In this document: positions 14,928 through 23,454 of the stretch, piece after piece
How the letters are laid out: the number at the start of each line of letters is the position of its first letter
Numbering within the stretch: position 1 is the stretch's first letter
Assembly (NCBI GenBank): GCA_021793335.1
Contig: JAJYSW010000021.1
Span: 1 to 23,589, forward strand
Length of the DNA: 23,589 bases
Direction of reading: 5' to 3'
Source of the DNA: Actinomycetes bacterium
Lineage (GTDB): Bacteria > Actinomycetota > Actinomycetes > Mycobacteriales > Micromonosporaceae
The notes under the pieces: generated by a model
The model's input: only the letters and a program-made list of their open reading frames with translations
Told to the model about the DNA's origin: nothing
Databases searched by the model: none
Program-made: the position numbers and the translations under genes

Positions 14928-15815
14928 GTGACACATGAGCACGAGGCGCCCCTGCGGCTCCTTCAGGACAACCCGAAACTCGCGACCGAGCTGTATTGCG
15001 GACTGCTCGGCCAACGCATCCCCGACCACACCTCGGTCAAAGAGGGCTCCGAGGCCATGACCCGCAACGACAAGCCCGATAAACGCGACTGCGACAACTT
15101 GGAGGTCTACTACCAGGGCGAGAAGGCGGTGTTCGCACTCATCGTCGAAGTGCAGCTGCGACCCAGCGACGCGAAGCACTACAGCTGGCCCGACTACCTC
15201 GTCTCGGTGCGGAGCCGCCTGCGCTGCCCGGTCGCGCTGGTGGTCATCTGCCCTGACGAGGCCACTGCCAAATGGGCGGGCAAGCCGATCGAGACCGGGC
15301 ACATGGGCTTCACGCTCGTGCCTTTCGTGGTGGACCCGAGTCTGATCCCGGTCATCACCGACCCTGAGGAGGTCCGCGGCTGCGAGCAGATGGCACTGCT
15401 CAGCGCCATGACGCACGGCGATGGCCGGGACGGCCACGATGTCGTGGCGGCGTTCTGGGGCTCGCTCACGAATCTTCCCGAATATCTACAGGTCAAGTAC
15501 ACTCGAATCGCAAGCAACACGCTCACGGACATCGCGCTGGAGCGACTGGAGGCCATCATGACCGACACGATCTACCGCCGCAACTCCGGCAACTCCATCC
15601 TCCACCGCCTCGAAGCCGAAGGCGAAGCGCGCGGTGAAGCGCGCGGTGAGGCGCGCGGCGAAGCGAACATGCTGCTGCGCATCCTCGAACAACGCGGCAT
15701 CCCAGTCGATGAGACCGCCCGCGCCCGCATCCGCTCCTGCACCGACATCGAACAACTCGAACGCTGGGCCTCACAAGCACTGAACATCGAAAAAATCGAA
15801 GAACTGTTCGCCTGA
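14928..15815 (+). CDS. Conserved actinobacterial protein, possible PD-(D/E)XK (Rpn-like) nuclease
   Basis: A 295-residue protein from the chosen start. It opens THEHEAPLRLLQDNPKLATEL. Its central block is DNLEVYYQGEKAVFALIVEVQ, then SWPDYLVSVRSRLRCPVALVVICPD. The D...EVQ spacing (Asp56, Glu74, Gln76) resembles the core of PD-(D/E)XK nucleases of the Rpn/YhgA-like group, with Gln in the usual Lys position. The C-terminal part holds four GEA(R) units (about 232-246), then a helical tail, ILEQRGIPVDETARARI. GTG 14928 was chosen because CAGG lies 6 nt upstream and the HEHEA start fits what I recall of the family; ATG 14901 is an alternative without a ribosome-binding site. Nuclease activity is an inference. 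The gene runs against both neighbouring operons and looks like an accessory insertion. Confidence 0.6.
   Translation: MTHEHEAPLRLLQDNPKLATELYCGLLGQRIPDHTSVKEGSEAMTRNDKPDKRDCDNLEVYYQGEKAVFALIVEVQLRPSDAKHYSWPDYLVSVRSRLRCPVALVVICPDEATAKWAGKPIETGHMGFTLVPFVVDPSLIPVITDPEEVRGCEQMALLSAMTHGDGRDGHDVVAAFWGSLTNLPEYLQVKYTRIASNTLTDIALERLEAIMTDTIYRRNSGNSILHRLEAEGEARGEARGEARGEANMLLRILEQRGIPVDETARARIRSCTDIEQLERWASQALNIEKIEELFA
15621..15665 (+). repeat. 12-bp in-frame tandem repeat, 3.75 copies
   Basis: Units GGCGAAGCGCGC, GGTGAAGCGCGC, GGTGAGGCGCGC and a partial GGCGAAGCG encode GEAR repeats in the C-terminal linker of the nuclease-like protein. The period is a multiple of three, so copy-number change would alter length without a frameshift. 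Confidence 0.85.
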
Positions 15816-15828
15816 ACAGCCTCACCAC

Positions 15829-15861
15829 AGCACGGCCGACCCCCACAGGACCGGCCGTGCT
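15829..15861. terminator. Terminator between convergent genes
   Basis: AGCACGGCCG (15829-15838) and CGGCCGTGCT (15852-15861) form a perfect 10-bp stem with a 13-nt loop. It lies between the rightward nuclease-like gene and the leftward CHAT gene, so it may serve both directions. No clear U-tract is present. Confidence 0.65.
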
Positions 15862-15885
15862 CACCTGTGTCCCCTTGACGACGGG

Positions 15886-18399
15886 TCAGGCACCGAAGCA
15901 GACGAAGGGGTGCCAGGGGCGGTGCTCTCCCACCGCTGCGAGGGCCTCGGCCGGGGTGGCTCCATCGGCACAGCGGCGGTGATAGTCGATCATCATCTCG
16001 GAGGCGAGGTCGTCGGGTACGCGGCCGAGGCTGGAGACCACGGTGGAGGTCCCGGCGTGGAGCAGCGCGGCGGTGAACCCGAGCGTCTCATTGCCGACCG
16101 CCACCGTGGAACGGCCGAGATCGCATGAGGACAGGACGACATGCCCGGGCGGCTGATCGAGCCCGAGCAGCTCGTACGCGTTGAGCGGCCCTCGGCCGAA
16201 GTCGAGTCGGGAGAACAGGACGTTGTCAGGCTCGTGGTGTCCATGCGCGGCCAGGTGCGCGACCGAGGCGCCATCGAGTGCCTTGAGAACGAGTTCGGGG
16301 TCTGATTCCTCAGCTCGCATGGGAGATGCGCCCGGATAGAGACCGGCGATCGCATCGATTTCGGTACGAGCGGTGTGCAACGCCGGTCCAGCGGCGACCA
16401 GCACCGGGCCGGTCGCAGGCGGGCGGTTGACGGCCCGCCACCAGGCTTCGGCCGAGGGGGCCACAGTGACCGGACGGCCACGCAGCGGTGGCAGCAGCGG
16501 CCACGGCACCCATGCGAGCTGACTGTGCGGCACGATTACCACCTGCCGGTCGCCGATGAACGACTCGATCGGCTTCAGGACGCCTTCAGCCAGCTTTGCA
16601 GCGTTGCGCCGCAACGACCCTTCAATGCTCTGACGCAGCCGTTCATGGATTTTGAAAGGCGCGCCGAGCGCATCGAGGTCGGCGCCGAGTCTGCGACCGG
16701 TCTCTGCGGCCTCGTCCAGACTCATCAACTGGACGAGCCTCAGTCCCTCTCCGCTCACGAGAACGGCACGCAGATGACCGCCGACTTCGAAGAGGTTGAT
16801 CACCACGGTGTCCCGCTCCTCGGCGAGGAGATGGATCGCTTCAGGGGCGATGCGTTCAGCCTGATGTCCTGGCCCGGGCGTGCTCTGGTCGTAGGTCCGA
16901 ATCTCCTCTTCGAGTACACGGATGCGCTCGACCGTCTCGGTCGCGTCCCTCCCTTCGACTCGCAGATCCCACAGCTGTTGCCGAGCTTGACGGAGACGCC
17001 CGAGTGCCTCCTGCGCGTTCGGGTCGGCACTGGATTTGACCGGAGGCACGCGCAGGGCCTGCGCACGGCAGCGTTCGACCCAGACCAGGACTTCCGAGGG
17101 ATCGCCGTACTCGGTGACCTTGGTCAGGCCCGCACTCGACAGTTGCACACCGAGAGCGGAGACACCCGCTTGGAACTCCACCGAGCCGAACTCGACACGA
17201 TAGGTGTCCAGCAGGTCCAATCCGGAGCGGAGCTCGTCCATGGGGTCCTCGCCCCGGGAATTGGCAAGCTCGGCTCGGGCCAAGTACCGCGCCAGGTTCT
17301 CTGCGAGCGCTTCGTACCCTGCGCTCTGCGGCATCTCGTTCAACAGCTCTTCAACACCGTCGAGATCGCCGGCCCTGATCCTGGCTCGAGCGGCGAGGAT
17401 CTTGGCCTGGTCGAGCCGCAGCGTCCAATCGCGTTTCTCCAACGCCTCGCACAAACGCGAGACCTTGCCGACGAAGTCGGGCCCTTCGCTCTCAGAGTCG
17501 AACTGCCCTTGGAGGATCAATAGTTGCGTGAGCACTGCCATAGCCTCATTGCCCTGTTCGTACAGGGAATTCATGGCTTGTTTCGCCCAACCGCCGGCCA
17601 ATTCGAACTGCTTGTCCTCGAATCCCGCCACCGCTCGCCAGAACTCGGCGACCGCTGCATCCCTGCGGTTGCCGGACAAACGCATGACTACAATGGCCTC
17701 AGCAAAATGCTCCGCTGCTTCTCGGTACATCCCAACGGACATCAGCGCTTCCGCATACGAAGTGTGGATGAAGCCTTCGAGCTCGGGGGAATGCCTCCGG
17801 TATTGGATGCGCACTTCGTCGAAAGTCCGGAGCGCTCTGGTCACCTCGCCGAGATCGAGCCACAGCAGCGCTTCCATGTGCTGTGACTTCGCTCGATGGA
17901 CCGGGCTTCCCATCTCCGCATACAACTTCACCGCCCGCTGCGTGCTTCGCAGACCCTCATGGAGTTCACCGAGGTCCCGCCACACTGCGCCGCGATTGGC
18001 GAACAGGCCCGCGTACATCCAATCAGGCCCATGCGTCTTCAGGTACGGCTCCGCGGCCTTGAACCACCGCAGTGCGTCAGTGGGCCGTCCGTTCTGCTTG
18101 AGAATGAACCCGCGCTGGTGCAGCAGCATGCCGCGCTCACGCGCTCCGGTGAACCCTTCTGCCATGTCGAGGAGTCTCAGCCCGGCGGCCGACTGCCCTT
18201 GGCTGGTCAGATTCGCCGCTCGCACCACGAGCACCAGCACCGTGAGCCGGGCTCTGGCGCTCCCCGGAGCCGGCAGGGCCTCAGGGTCCCATTCGAGCAA
18301 CGCCAATGCCGCTTCGAGGGCCTCGGCGGCTTCTGCCACTCTGGTGCGGCGTTGGAGGCGTTGCCCGCGGGAAAATGAACGCCATGCGCGGGAAAGCAT
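15886..18399 (-). CDS. TPR-CHAT protein: caspase-like cysteine protease
   Basis: An 837-residue cytoplasmic protein with no signal peptide or membrane helix. Residues 1 to about 450 are a helical TPR-type array, e.g. GMLLHQRGFILKQNGRPTDALRWFKAAEPYL. A linker with a probable coiled coil follows (about 465-515, RLRQARQQLWDLRVEG). The CHAT peptidase domain covers about 525-837. The catalytic dyad looks intact: His719 in VAHLAAHGHHE and Cys759 in VVLSSCDLG, with the expected strand pattern around them. CHAT proteases are relatives of caspases and separase; TPR-CHAT proteins are usually kept inactive until a signal reaches the TPR part. The ATG at 18399 has only a weak GAAGA upstream and lies 10 bp after the preceding stop, so translation may depend on coupling. 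Last gene of the operon. Confidence 0.92.
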   Translation of the reverse strand: MLSRAWRSFSRGQRLQRRTRVAEAAEALEAALALLEWDPEALPAPGSARARLTVLVLVVRAANLTSQGQSAAGLRLLDMAEGFTGARERGMLLHQRGFILKQNGRPTDALRWFKAAEPYLKTHGPDWMYAGLFANRGAVWRDLGELHEGLRSTQRAVKLYAEMGSPVHRAKSQHMEALLWLDLGEVTRALRTFDEVRIQYRRHSPELEGFIHTSYAEALMSVGMYREAAEHFAEAIVVMRLSGNRRDAAVAEFWRAVAGFEDKQFELAGGWAKQAMNSLYEQGNEAMAVLTQLLILQGQFDSESEGPDFVGKVSRLCEALEKRDWTLRLDQAKILAARARIRAGDLDGVEELLNEMPQSAGYEALAENLARYLARAELANSRGEDPMDELRSGLDLLDTYRVEFGSVEFQAGVSALGVQLSSAGLTKVTEYGDPSEVLVWVERCRAQALRVPPVKSSADPNAQEALGRLRQARQQLWDLRVEGRDATETVERIRVLEEEIRTYDQSTPGPGHQAERIAPEAIHLLAEERDTVVINLFEVGGHLRAVLVSGEGLRLVQLMSLDEAAETGRRLGADLDALGAPFKIHERLRQSIEGSLRRNAAKLAEGVLKPIESFIGDRQVVIVPHSQLAWVPWPLLPPLRGRPVTVAPSAEAWWRAVNRPPATGPVLVAAGPALHTARTEIDAIAGLYPGASPMRAEESDPELVLKALDGASVAHLAAHGHHEPDNVLFSRLDFGRGPLNAYELLGLDQPPGHVVLSSCDLGRSTVAVGNETLGFTAALLHAGTSTVVSSLGRVPDDLASEMMIDYHRRCADGATPAEALAAVGEHRPWHPFVCFGA

Positions 18400-18409
18400 T
18401 CTTCAGATG

Positions 18410-18940
18410 CTACAGCCGCACGGCCGGGGTCACGACCACCGCTGGCAGTCCCTCTCTCTGCAAGCTCTCGTCAATGCGGATCACCAGTTGGAACATATGC
18501 CCATGCGGCAGCCCTTCAAGAACGAATCTTCCCGTCTCATCGGTCGAAACCCGCCTTGTGCCCTCACTGCTGCGTATATCGACCATATATATTCCTTCCG
18601 GCCCGATCCAGCCGTCGAGCCGTACTTCACCGACGGCCGTGGGCCGCGGGGTGACCATGACCGTCACGGTCTCGCAGTCGAAGGTGATCGACGCGGGATC
18701 GCCGTGCCCCACCGCAAGTTCGGTTTCCCCTCGCACGAGCGCGAACTCGTTCTGTTTGATGCTCGCCACGCGAGCATCGAGTTCGGCCTCGAGTTGCAGT
18801 GCGAACAGCACGCGCTCATTGAGATCCTCGGGAATCGGATCGTCTCTGCGGTGCAGTTCGTCGATCACCGTCAAGATTCGCCGGTCGCAGGAGTCCAGCG
18901 GCTCGTGCTCGCCCTGGCCGTCCAGTTCAGGTCGCGTCAT
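18410..18940 (-). CDS. Small protein with helical N-terminus and beta-rich regulatory-like C-terminus; candidate sigma-factor partner or CHAT substrate
   Basis: A 176-residue protein. Residues 17-60 are predicted helical and acidic, with IPEDLNERVLFALQLEAELDARV, recalling short helical anti-sigma segments. Residues about 82-170 are beta-rich: TFDCETVTVMVTPRP, then VRLDGWIGPEGIYMVDI, then VSTDETGRFVLEGLPHG. This fits a carboxypeptidase-regulatory-like (transthyretin/Cna-B type) fold. It ends VVVTPAVRL. No catalytic motif, signal peptide or membrane helix is seen. ATG 18940 has GAGGAG 8 nt upstream and overlaps the sigma gene by 14 bases; GTG 18955 would be longer but lacks this spacing. I recall similar proteins beside CHAT and sigma genes in other actinobacteria. 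The function is not established. Confidence 0.8.
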   Translation of the reverse strand: MTRPELDGQGEHEPLDSCDRRILTVIDELHRRDDPIPEDLNERVLFALQLEAELDARVASIKQNEFALVRGETELAVGHGDPASITFDCETVTVMVTPRPTAVGEVRLDGWIGPEGIYMVDIRSSEGTRRVSTDETGRFVLEGLPHGHMFQLVIRIDESLQREGLPAVVVTPAVRL

Positions 18941-19541
18941 CGTCCCGCTCCTCACCTCTGCTCCAGCCTGGATCGGCCAGCAGCGTCTTCCTCAGTTTGT
19001 TCAGGCAACGGCCCCTGGTCGGTCCGATGCTTCCTCGCTTCATTCCCAATGTCTCGGCGATGTAGTCGTAATCAGGCCGGTCGACCGTCGCCACGAAGGC
19101 GAGCAGTCTCCGGCATTTCTCGGGCTGAGTAAGGAAAGCGCGTCGCACGGCTTCGTGTTCCGTATCACGGAGCAGGCTGTCGTCGATGCCTTCGGCTGCG
19201 GGCTCTTGGATGTCGATGGGATCGGCGACGATCTCACGGCGCGCGCCGCCGATCAACTTCCAAGCTTCTCGTCTGACAGTGGTGAGCAGCCACTTGGTCA
19301 ATGCACGCGGTTGTTCCAGCTCACTTCCCGGACGCCACAGGCGAAGCCATGCGGTCTGCACGGCGTCGGAGGCGCTTTCCCGGTCCAGACCTGCCCGACG
19401 CGCCGCTCGCCAGAGCAGCTCGTTGAGTTCCTCGACCAACGTCCGCTGCGCCTGCTCGTCACCCGCGCGTGCGGCGATGTACAGCCGTGCGCGCCGGTCA
19501 TAGTCCACAGCGGTCACCGAGTGAGCCGGAATCGTGTTCAT
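18927..19541 (-). CDS. ECF-type RNA polymerase sigma factor
   Basis: A 204-residue two-domain sigma factor. Region 2 covers about residues 16-95: RARLYIAARAGDEQAQRTLVEEL, then SASDAVQTAWLRLW, then PRALTKWLLTTVRREAWKLIG. Region 4 covers about 135-190: PEKCRRLLAFVATVDRPDYDYIAETLGMKRGSIGPTRGRCLNKLRK, where the ETLGMKRGSIGPTRGRCL stretch is the -35 reading helix-turn-helix. Regions 1 and 3 are absent, as in group 4 sigma factors. ATG 19541 and the GTG directly before it (19544) are equivalent starts; neither has a good ribosome-binding site. The gene begins 6-9 bp after the protease stop, so translation probably depends on the upstream gene. No membrane anti-sigma gene lies next to it, so control may come from the other three proteins in the operon. 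Confidence 0.92.
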   Translation of the reverse strand: MNTIPAHSVTAVDYDRRARLYIAARAGDEQAQRTLVEELNELLWRAARRAGLDRESASDAVQTAWLRLWRPGSELEQPRALTKWLLTTVRREAWKLIGGARREIVADPIDIQEPAAEGIDDSLLRDTEHEAVRRAFLTQPEKCRRLLAFVATVDRPDYDYIAETLGMKRGSIGPTRGRCLNKLRKTLLADPGWSRGEERDDDAT

Positions 19542-19550
19542 CACTTCAGG

Positions 19551-21098
19551 TTAGCGGCTCTTCAGGCGTTTCAGTGCCCCGTGCACCCACATGGCGGCCT
19601 GGGCCGCGTTCGCGACCGCGGCCGGGGGGACACCGGCGTCCGCCATCTCGTTGGCCAGATACGCCGCCGCGACCGGAGCGGCGAACGAAGTGCCGCTCCA
19701 GACGGCGTACCCAGCCGAGAAGTCGTCGGGGTCGTGACTCTCCCGGTGGCGATCGATCGAAGAGCCGGATTGACGCTCGGGCATCCGCGACCCTTTCCCT
19801 TCACGCGGAAAGGTGCTCACCAATCCGGCACCGGTGGCGAAGCACGAGATCCACGGGCCGTCGTTCGAGAACATCGACACGTTCTGGTTGGAGTTCAACG
19901 CAGCGACGCTGAGCACCGGGGCCGAATCCTCACCTCGGGGATGAGCGGCGAATGCGGCGGGATAGAAGGGGCGGTCAGAGGACTGGTTCCCCGCTGCGGC
20001 GACCACTGGGACCCCCAGAGAGACGAGATGTTCGATGGCCTCTTTCAGCCAGCCGCGCGGCTGGTCTTCCGGATCTTCGTCGACATACCCGATCGCCAGG
20101 ACCACGATGTCCACGCCGACCGCCCGCAGGTCGCCGCCACGGGCCGCCTCGACCTGCTCGGCCACATGGTGCAGCGCCGCGATCAGCTCGTGCTCGTAGG
20201 CGAGCCCGTCATTGTGGACGACTCGCAGCGAGTACACCTGGACGTCGGGTGCCATTTGGCGGAGCAGACCCGTCATGAAGGTGCCGTGCCCGTAATGGCT
20301 CGCGATCTCCTTGAGGAGATTCGGCTCGTGGATCGGCCCTTCCCATGGCGTCTTCAGGGGCCCGGCAAGGGAATCGGCGTGTTTTGCAAGGGATTCCTGG
20401 AATTCATGGTCGACCACCACGAAAGTGTCCTTGCGGGCGGTCCGGTCGGAGACGTCGAACCCAGGGTGAGACTTCGGGACTCCGGTGTCGAGGATCGCGA
20501 CTCGGATACGCCGGTCGAGAGAACGACGGGGAGGCATGGGGTTCACCATGTCGACCGGGATGCGGCCGAGCGGGGCCAGCTGCGATGCCGCACCGGGCGG
20601 CTCCGAGCTGTCGATGCCCGGGCCGTTCTTCGAGCACACCAACAGGTGTTCCAAACCGACCTTGTCGGCGATCTCGGCGGACAAACGGCCGTCGCCTTTC
20701 GCGGCCTTGACGGTTTGCAGCACCGACCAGGCATCGACGGTAGTGGGGCCTCCCTGCCCGCTCATGGTCACCGGCACGCGGCGCGAGCCCTGCACCGGCA
20801 CGATGGCGCTGGCCGCCTGGCATTCGAGCGTCAGTCCGCTCGGGTCGAGCACCTCGGACAAGCGGTCTCGGGCCTCTCGATCATCTACAATGGCCTTATC
20901 GAGCAGCAGGCGGTCGTAGCGGTAGATCGTCCCGACCGGCATCGGCTCAGCGGGGGCGCGGACCACTGTGCTGGGCAACAGCATTCGGCTGCTGTGACGG
21001 TCCAGGGATGCAGAGGACAAGGCTGGCACGCCGCTCATCAGGTGGCGTCCTGGATTGGGCTCCAGGTGTGGTTCTTCATTGGCGAAGACCAGGCGCAT
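19551..21098 (-). CDS. Subtilisin-like (S8) serine protease, cytoplasmic
   Basis: A 515-residue protease. The catalytic residues are Asp204 in VAILDTGV, His271 in HYGHGTFMTG, oxyanion Asn371 in VVAAAGNQSS and Ser471 in WSGTSFAAPVAAA, so the S8 triad is complete. The first 195 residues are an extra region with no signal peptide; within it, VDAWSVLQTVKAAKGDGRL and VGLEHLLVCS look like a conserved folded unit. It is therefore probably cytoplasmic, unlike most subtilases. Several Asp/Arg-rich insertions lie between the His and Asn blocks and before the Ser block. ATG 21098 was chosen because GAGGAG lies 5 nt upstream; a longer frame to 21158 would run into the structured leader. First gene of the operon with the sigma factor, the small regulatory-like protein and TPR-CHAT. 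Confidence 0.93.
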   Translation of the reverse strand: MRLVFANEEPHLEPNPGRHLMSGVPALSSASLDRHSSRMLLPSTVVRAPAEPMPVGTIYRYDRLLLDKAIVDDREARDRLSEVLDPSGLTLECQAASAIVPVQGSRRVPVTMSGQGGPTTVDAWSVLQTVKAAKGDGRLSAEIADKVGLEHLLVCSKNGPGIDSSEPPGAASQLAPLGRIPVDMVNPMPPRRSLDRRIRVAILDTGVPKSHPGFDVSDRTARKDTFVVVDHEFQESLAKHADSLAGPLKTPWEGPIHEPNLLKEIASHYGHGTFMTGLLRQMAPDVQVYSLRVVHNDGLAYEHELIAALHHVAEQVEAARGGDLRAVGVDIVVLAIGYVDEDPEDQPRGWLKEAIEHLVSLGVPVVAAAGNQSSDRPFYPAAFAAHPRGEDSAPVLSVAALNSNQNVSMFSNDGPWISCFATGAGLVSTFPREGKGSRMPERQSGSSIDRHRESHDPDDFSAGYAVWSGTSFAAPVAAAYLANEMADAGVPPAAVANAAQAAMWVHGALKRLKSR

Positions 21099-21103
21099 GG
21101 GCA

Positions 21104-21174
21104 CTCCTCTCGTCTCGGGGGTGTTATGCGGTTGTGTCGTTGAGGAGAACCTCCTCACGGCCGATTCTCCTCAA
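21104..21174 (-). promoter_or_regulatory. Structured 5' leader of the protease-sigma-CHAT operon
   Basis: Read leftward, the leader holds TTGAGGAGAA (21174-21165), TGAGGAGG (21157-21150), TTCTCCTCAA (21149-21140) and the ribosome-binding GAGGAG (21109-21104). The first and third form a perfect 10-bp stem; the second and third form a 7-bp stem with a 3-nt loop; the third can also pair over 6 bases with the ribosome-binding site. On DNA the 35-bp block is an inverted repeat that could bind a dimeric regulator. Confidence 0.6.
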
Positions 21175-21196
21175 CTGCCGTCGCGAGCGGCCCCCG

Positions 21197-21225
21197 GTAT
21201 TATTCGTTTTTCAGAAGGCGCTCAA
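21197..21225 (-). promoter_or_regulatory. Near-consensus housekeeping-type promoter for the operon
   Basis: Read leftward, TTGAGC (21225-21220), a 17-bp spacer and TAATAC (21202-21197) give a strong sigma-70-like match in otherwise GC-rich DNA. The expected transcription start is near 21190, giving a 5' leader of about 90 nt. This suggests that basal expression of the operon does not need its own ECF sigma factor. Confidence 0.65.
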
Positions 21226-21231
21226 GCCCGA

Positions 21232-21273
21232 AATGCGGCTGCCGCCATGGGCATGACGGGTATCAGCCGCATT
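21232..21273. promoter_or_regulatory. Inverted repeat just upstream of the operon promoter
   Basis: AATGCGGCTG (21232-21241) and CAGCCGCATT (21264-21273) are perfect 10-bp arms separated by 22 bp, ending 6 bp upstream of the -35 hexamer. It could be an operator or activator site. The rest of the gap to 21414 shows no gene I can support. Confidence 0.45.
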
Positions 21274-21414
21274 CACCACATGAAGAGCCCGCTCGGCGCT
21301 GTGAGATACATCAAGTGCCGATGCTTTTCGGCGAGAGCGCGTTCCCGCACACGAGCAACCCCTCCACAAGGGAGTACGGGAGGGCGCTTCGCTCGGCCAC
21401 CGGGCACGCCGATG

Positions 21415-21442
21415 CACCGGAGCGGCCGATGGCCGCCCGGTG
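21415..21442 (-). terminator. Hairpin downstream of the DUF397 gene
   Basis: CACCGG-A-GCGGCC (21415-21427) pairs with GGCCGC-CCGGTG (21431-21442): 12 bp with one bulged base and a 3-nt loop, 30 bp after the DUF397 stop codon. It is GC-rich without a U-tract. It probably separates this gene from the protease operon. Confidence 0.55.
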
Positions 21443-21471
21443 GGTTCGGCAGGTGGCCAGAAAAGCCGCCG

Positions 21472-21759
21472 CTACCGCTGTTCGGGCAGATCGTCCCCGA
21501 TCTCGATGGTCGGCTCGCCCTCCCAGGTCTCGATGTCGAATTCGCCGTCTCTGACGCCTTCGACGAACGCCTCCCATTCAGCGGGCGTGTAGATCAGCAG
21601 ATCGCCCTCGGGGTCCTCGGCCATTCGCAGCGCCACCAGGCCATTGGCGGCATAGCCGATCTCCAGCGCGGCAGGTGTGCCGTCCTCACGCATCGTGCGT
21701 TCCCAGCGGGCCGTCTCCGTGTCGAACTCACCCTTGAGCGGATGCTCACGCTTCGTCAT
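21472..21759 (-). CDS. DUF397 domain protein
   Basis: A 95-residue protein. The core LEIGYAANGLVALRMAEDPEGDL then YTPAEWEAFVEGVRDGEFD (about 32-75) is the DUF397 pattern, ending in the typical (F/Y)TPAEW..F..GV..GEFD. DUF397 proteins are short actinobacterial proteins usually encoded beside an XRE-type helix-turn-helix regulator, and some take part in regulating development. No such partner is next to this one, so it is an orphan within the window. ATG 21759 was chosen because a longer frame to 21816 would run through the pruA terminator hairpin. No clear ribosome-binding site precedes it, so it may be leaderless. The C-terminal tail is acidic. Confidence 0.85.
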   Translation of the reverse strand: MTKREHPLKGEFDTETARWERTMREDGTPAALEIGYAANGLVALRMAEDPEGDLLIYTPAEWEAFVEGVRDGEFDIETWEGEPTIEIGDDLPEQR

Positions 21760-21773
21760 CGTCACAGCATAAA

Positions 21774-21801
21774 GGGGCCCGGACCGCGTGGTCCGAGCCC
21801 C
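21774..21801 (-). terminator. Intrinsic terminator after pruA
   Basis: Read leftward, GGGGC-T-CGGACC pairs with GGTCCG-G-GCCCC around a 4-nt loop. The T/G pair is a wobble in RNA, so the 12-bp stem is continuous, and TTTAT follows. It starts about 25 bp after the pruA stop. Confidence 0.8.
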
Positions 21802-21825
21802 CGTGCCGGTGCTCACCGTCGCACG

Positions 21826-23454
<1,629 letters not shown>

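Noticed and set aside
15886..21098. A true type III-E CRISPR (Craspase) locus
   Set aside because: No gRAMP/Cas7-11 gene, crRNA repeats or adaptation genes are present. Only the TPR-CHAT plus sigma factor logic is shared.
18306..21143. Very long rightward frame (945 codons) opposite the protease, sigma and regulatory-like genes
   Set aside because: The three leftward genes under it all have complete family motifs. The rightward frame has mixed composition with no domain, and simply reflects absence of stops in high-GC antisense sequence.
21175..21471. Short frames in the gap between the DUF397 gene and the protease operon
   Set aside because: Their products are Arg-rich or shadow-like, have no ribosome-binding sites, and lie over the promoter and hairpin elements.
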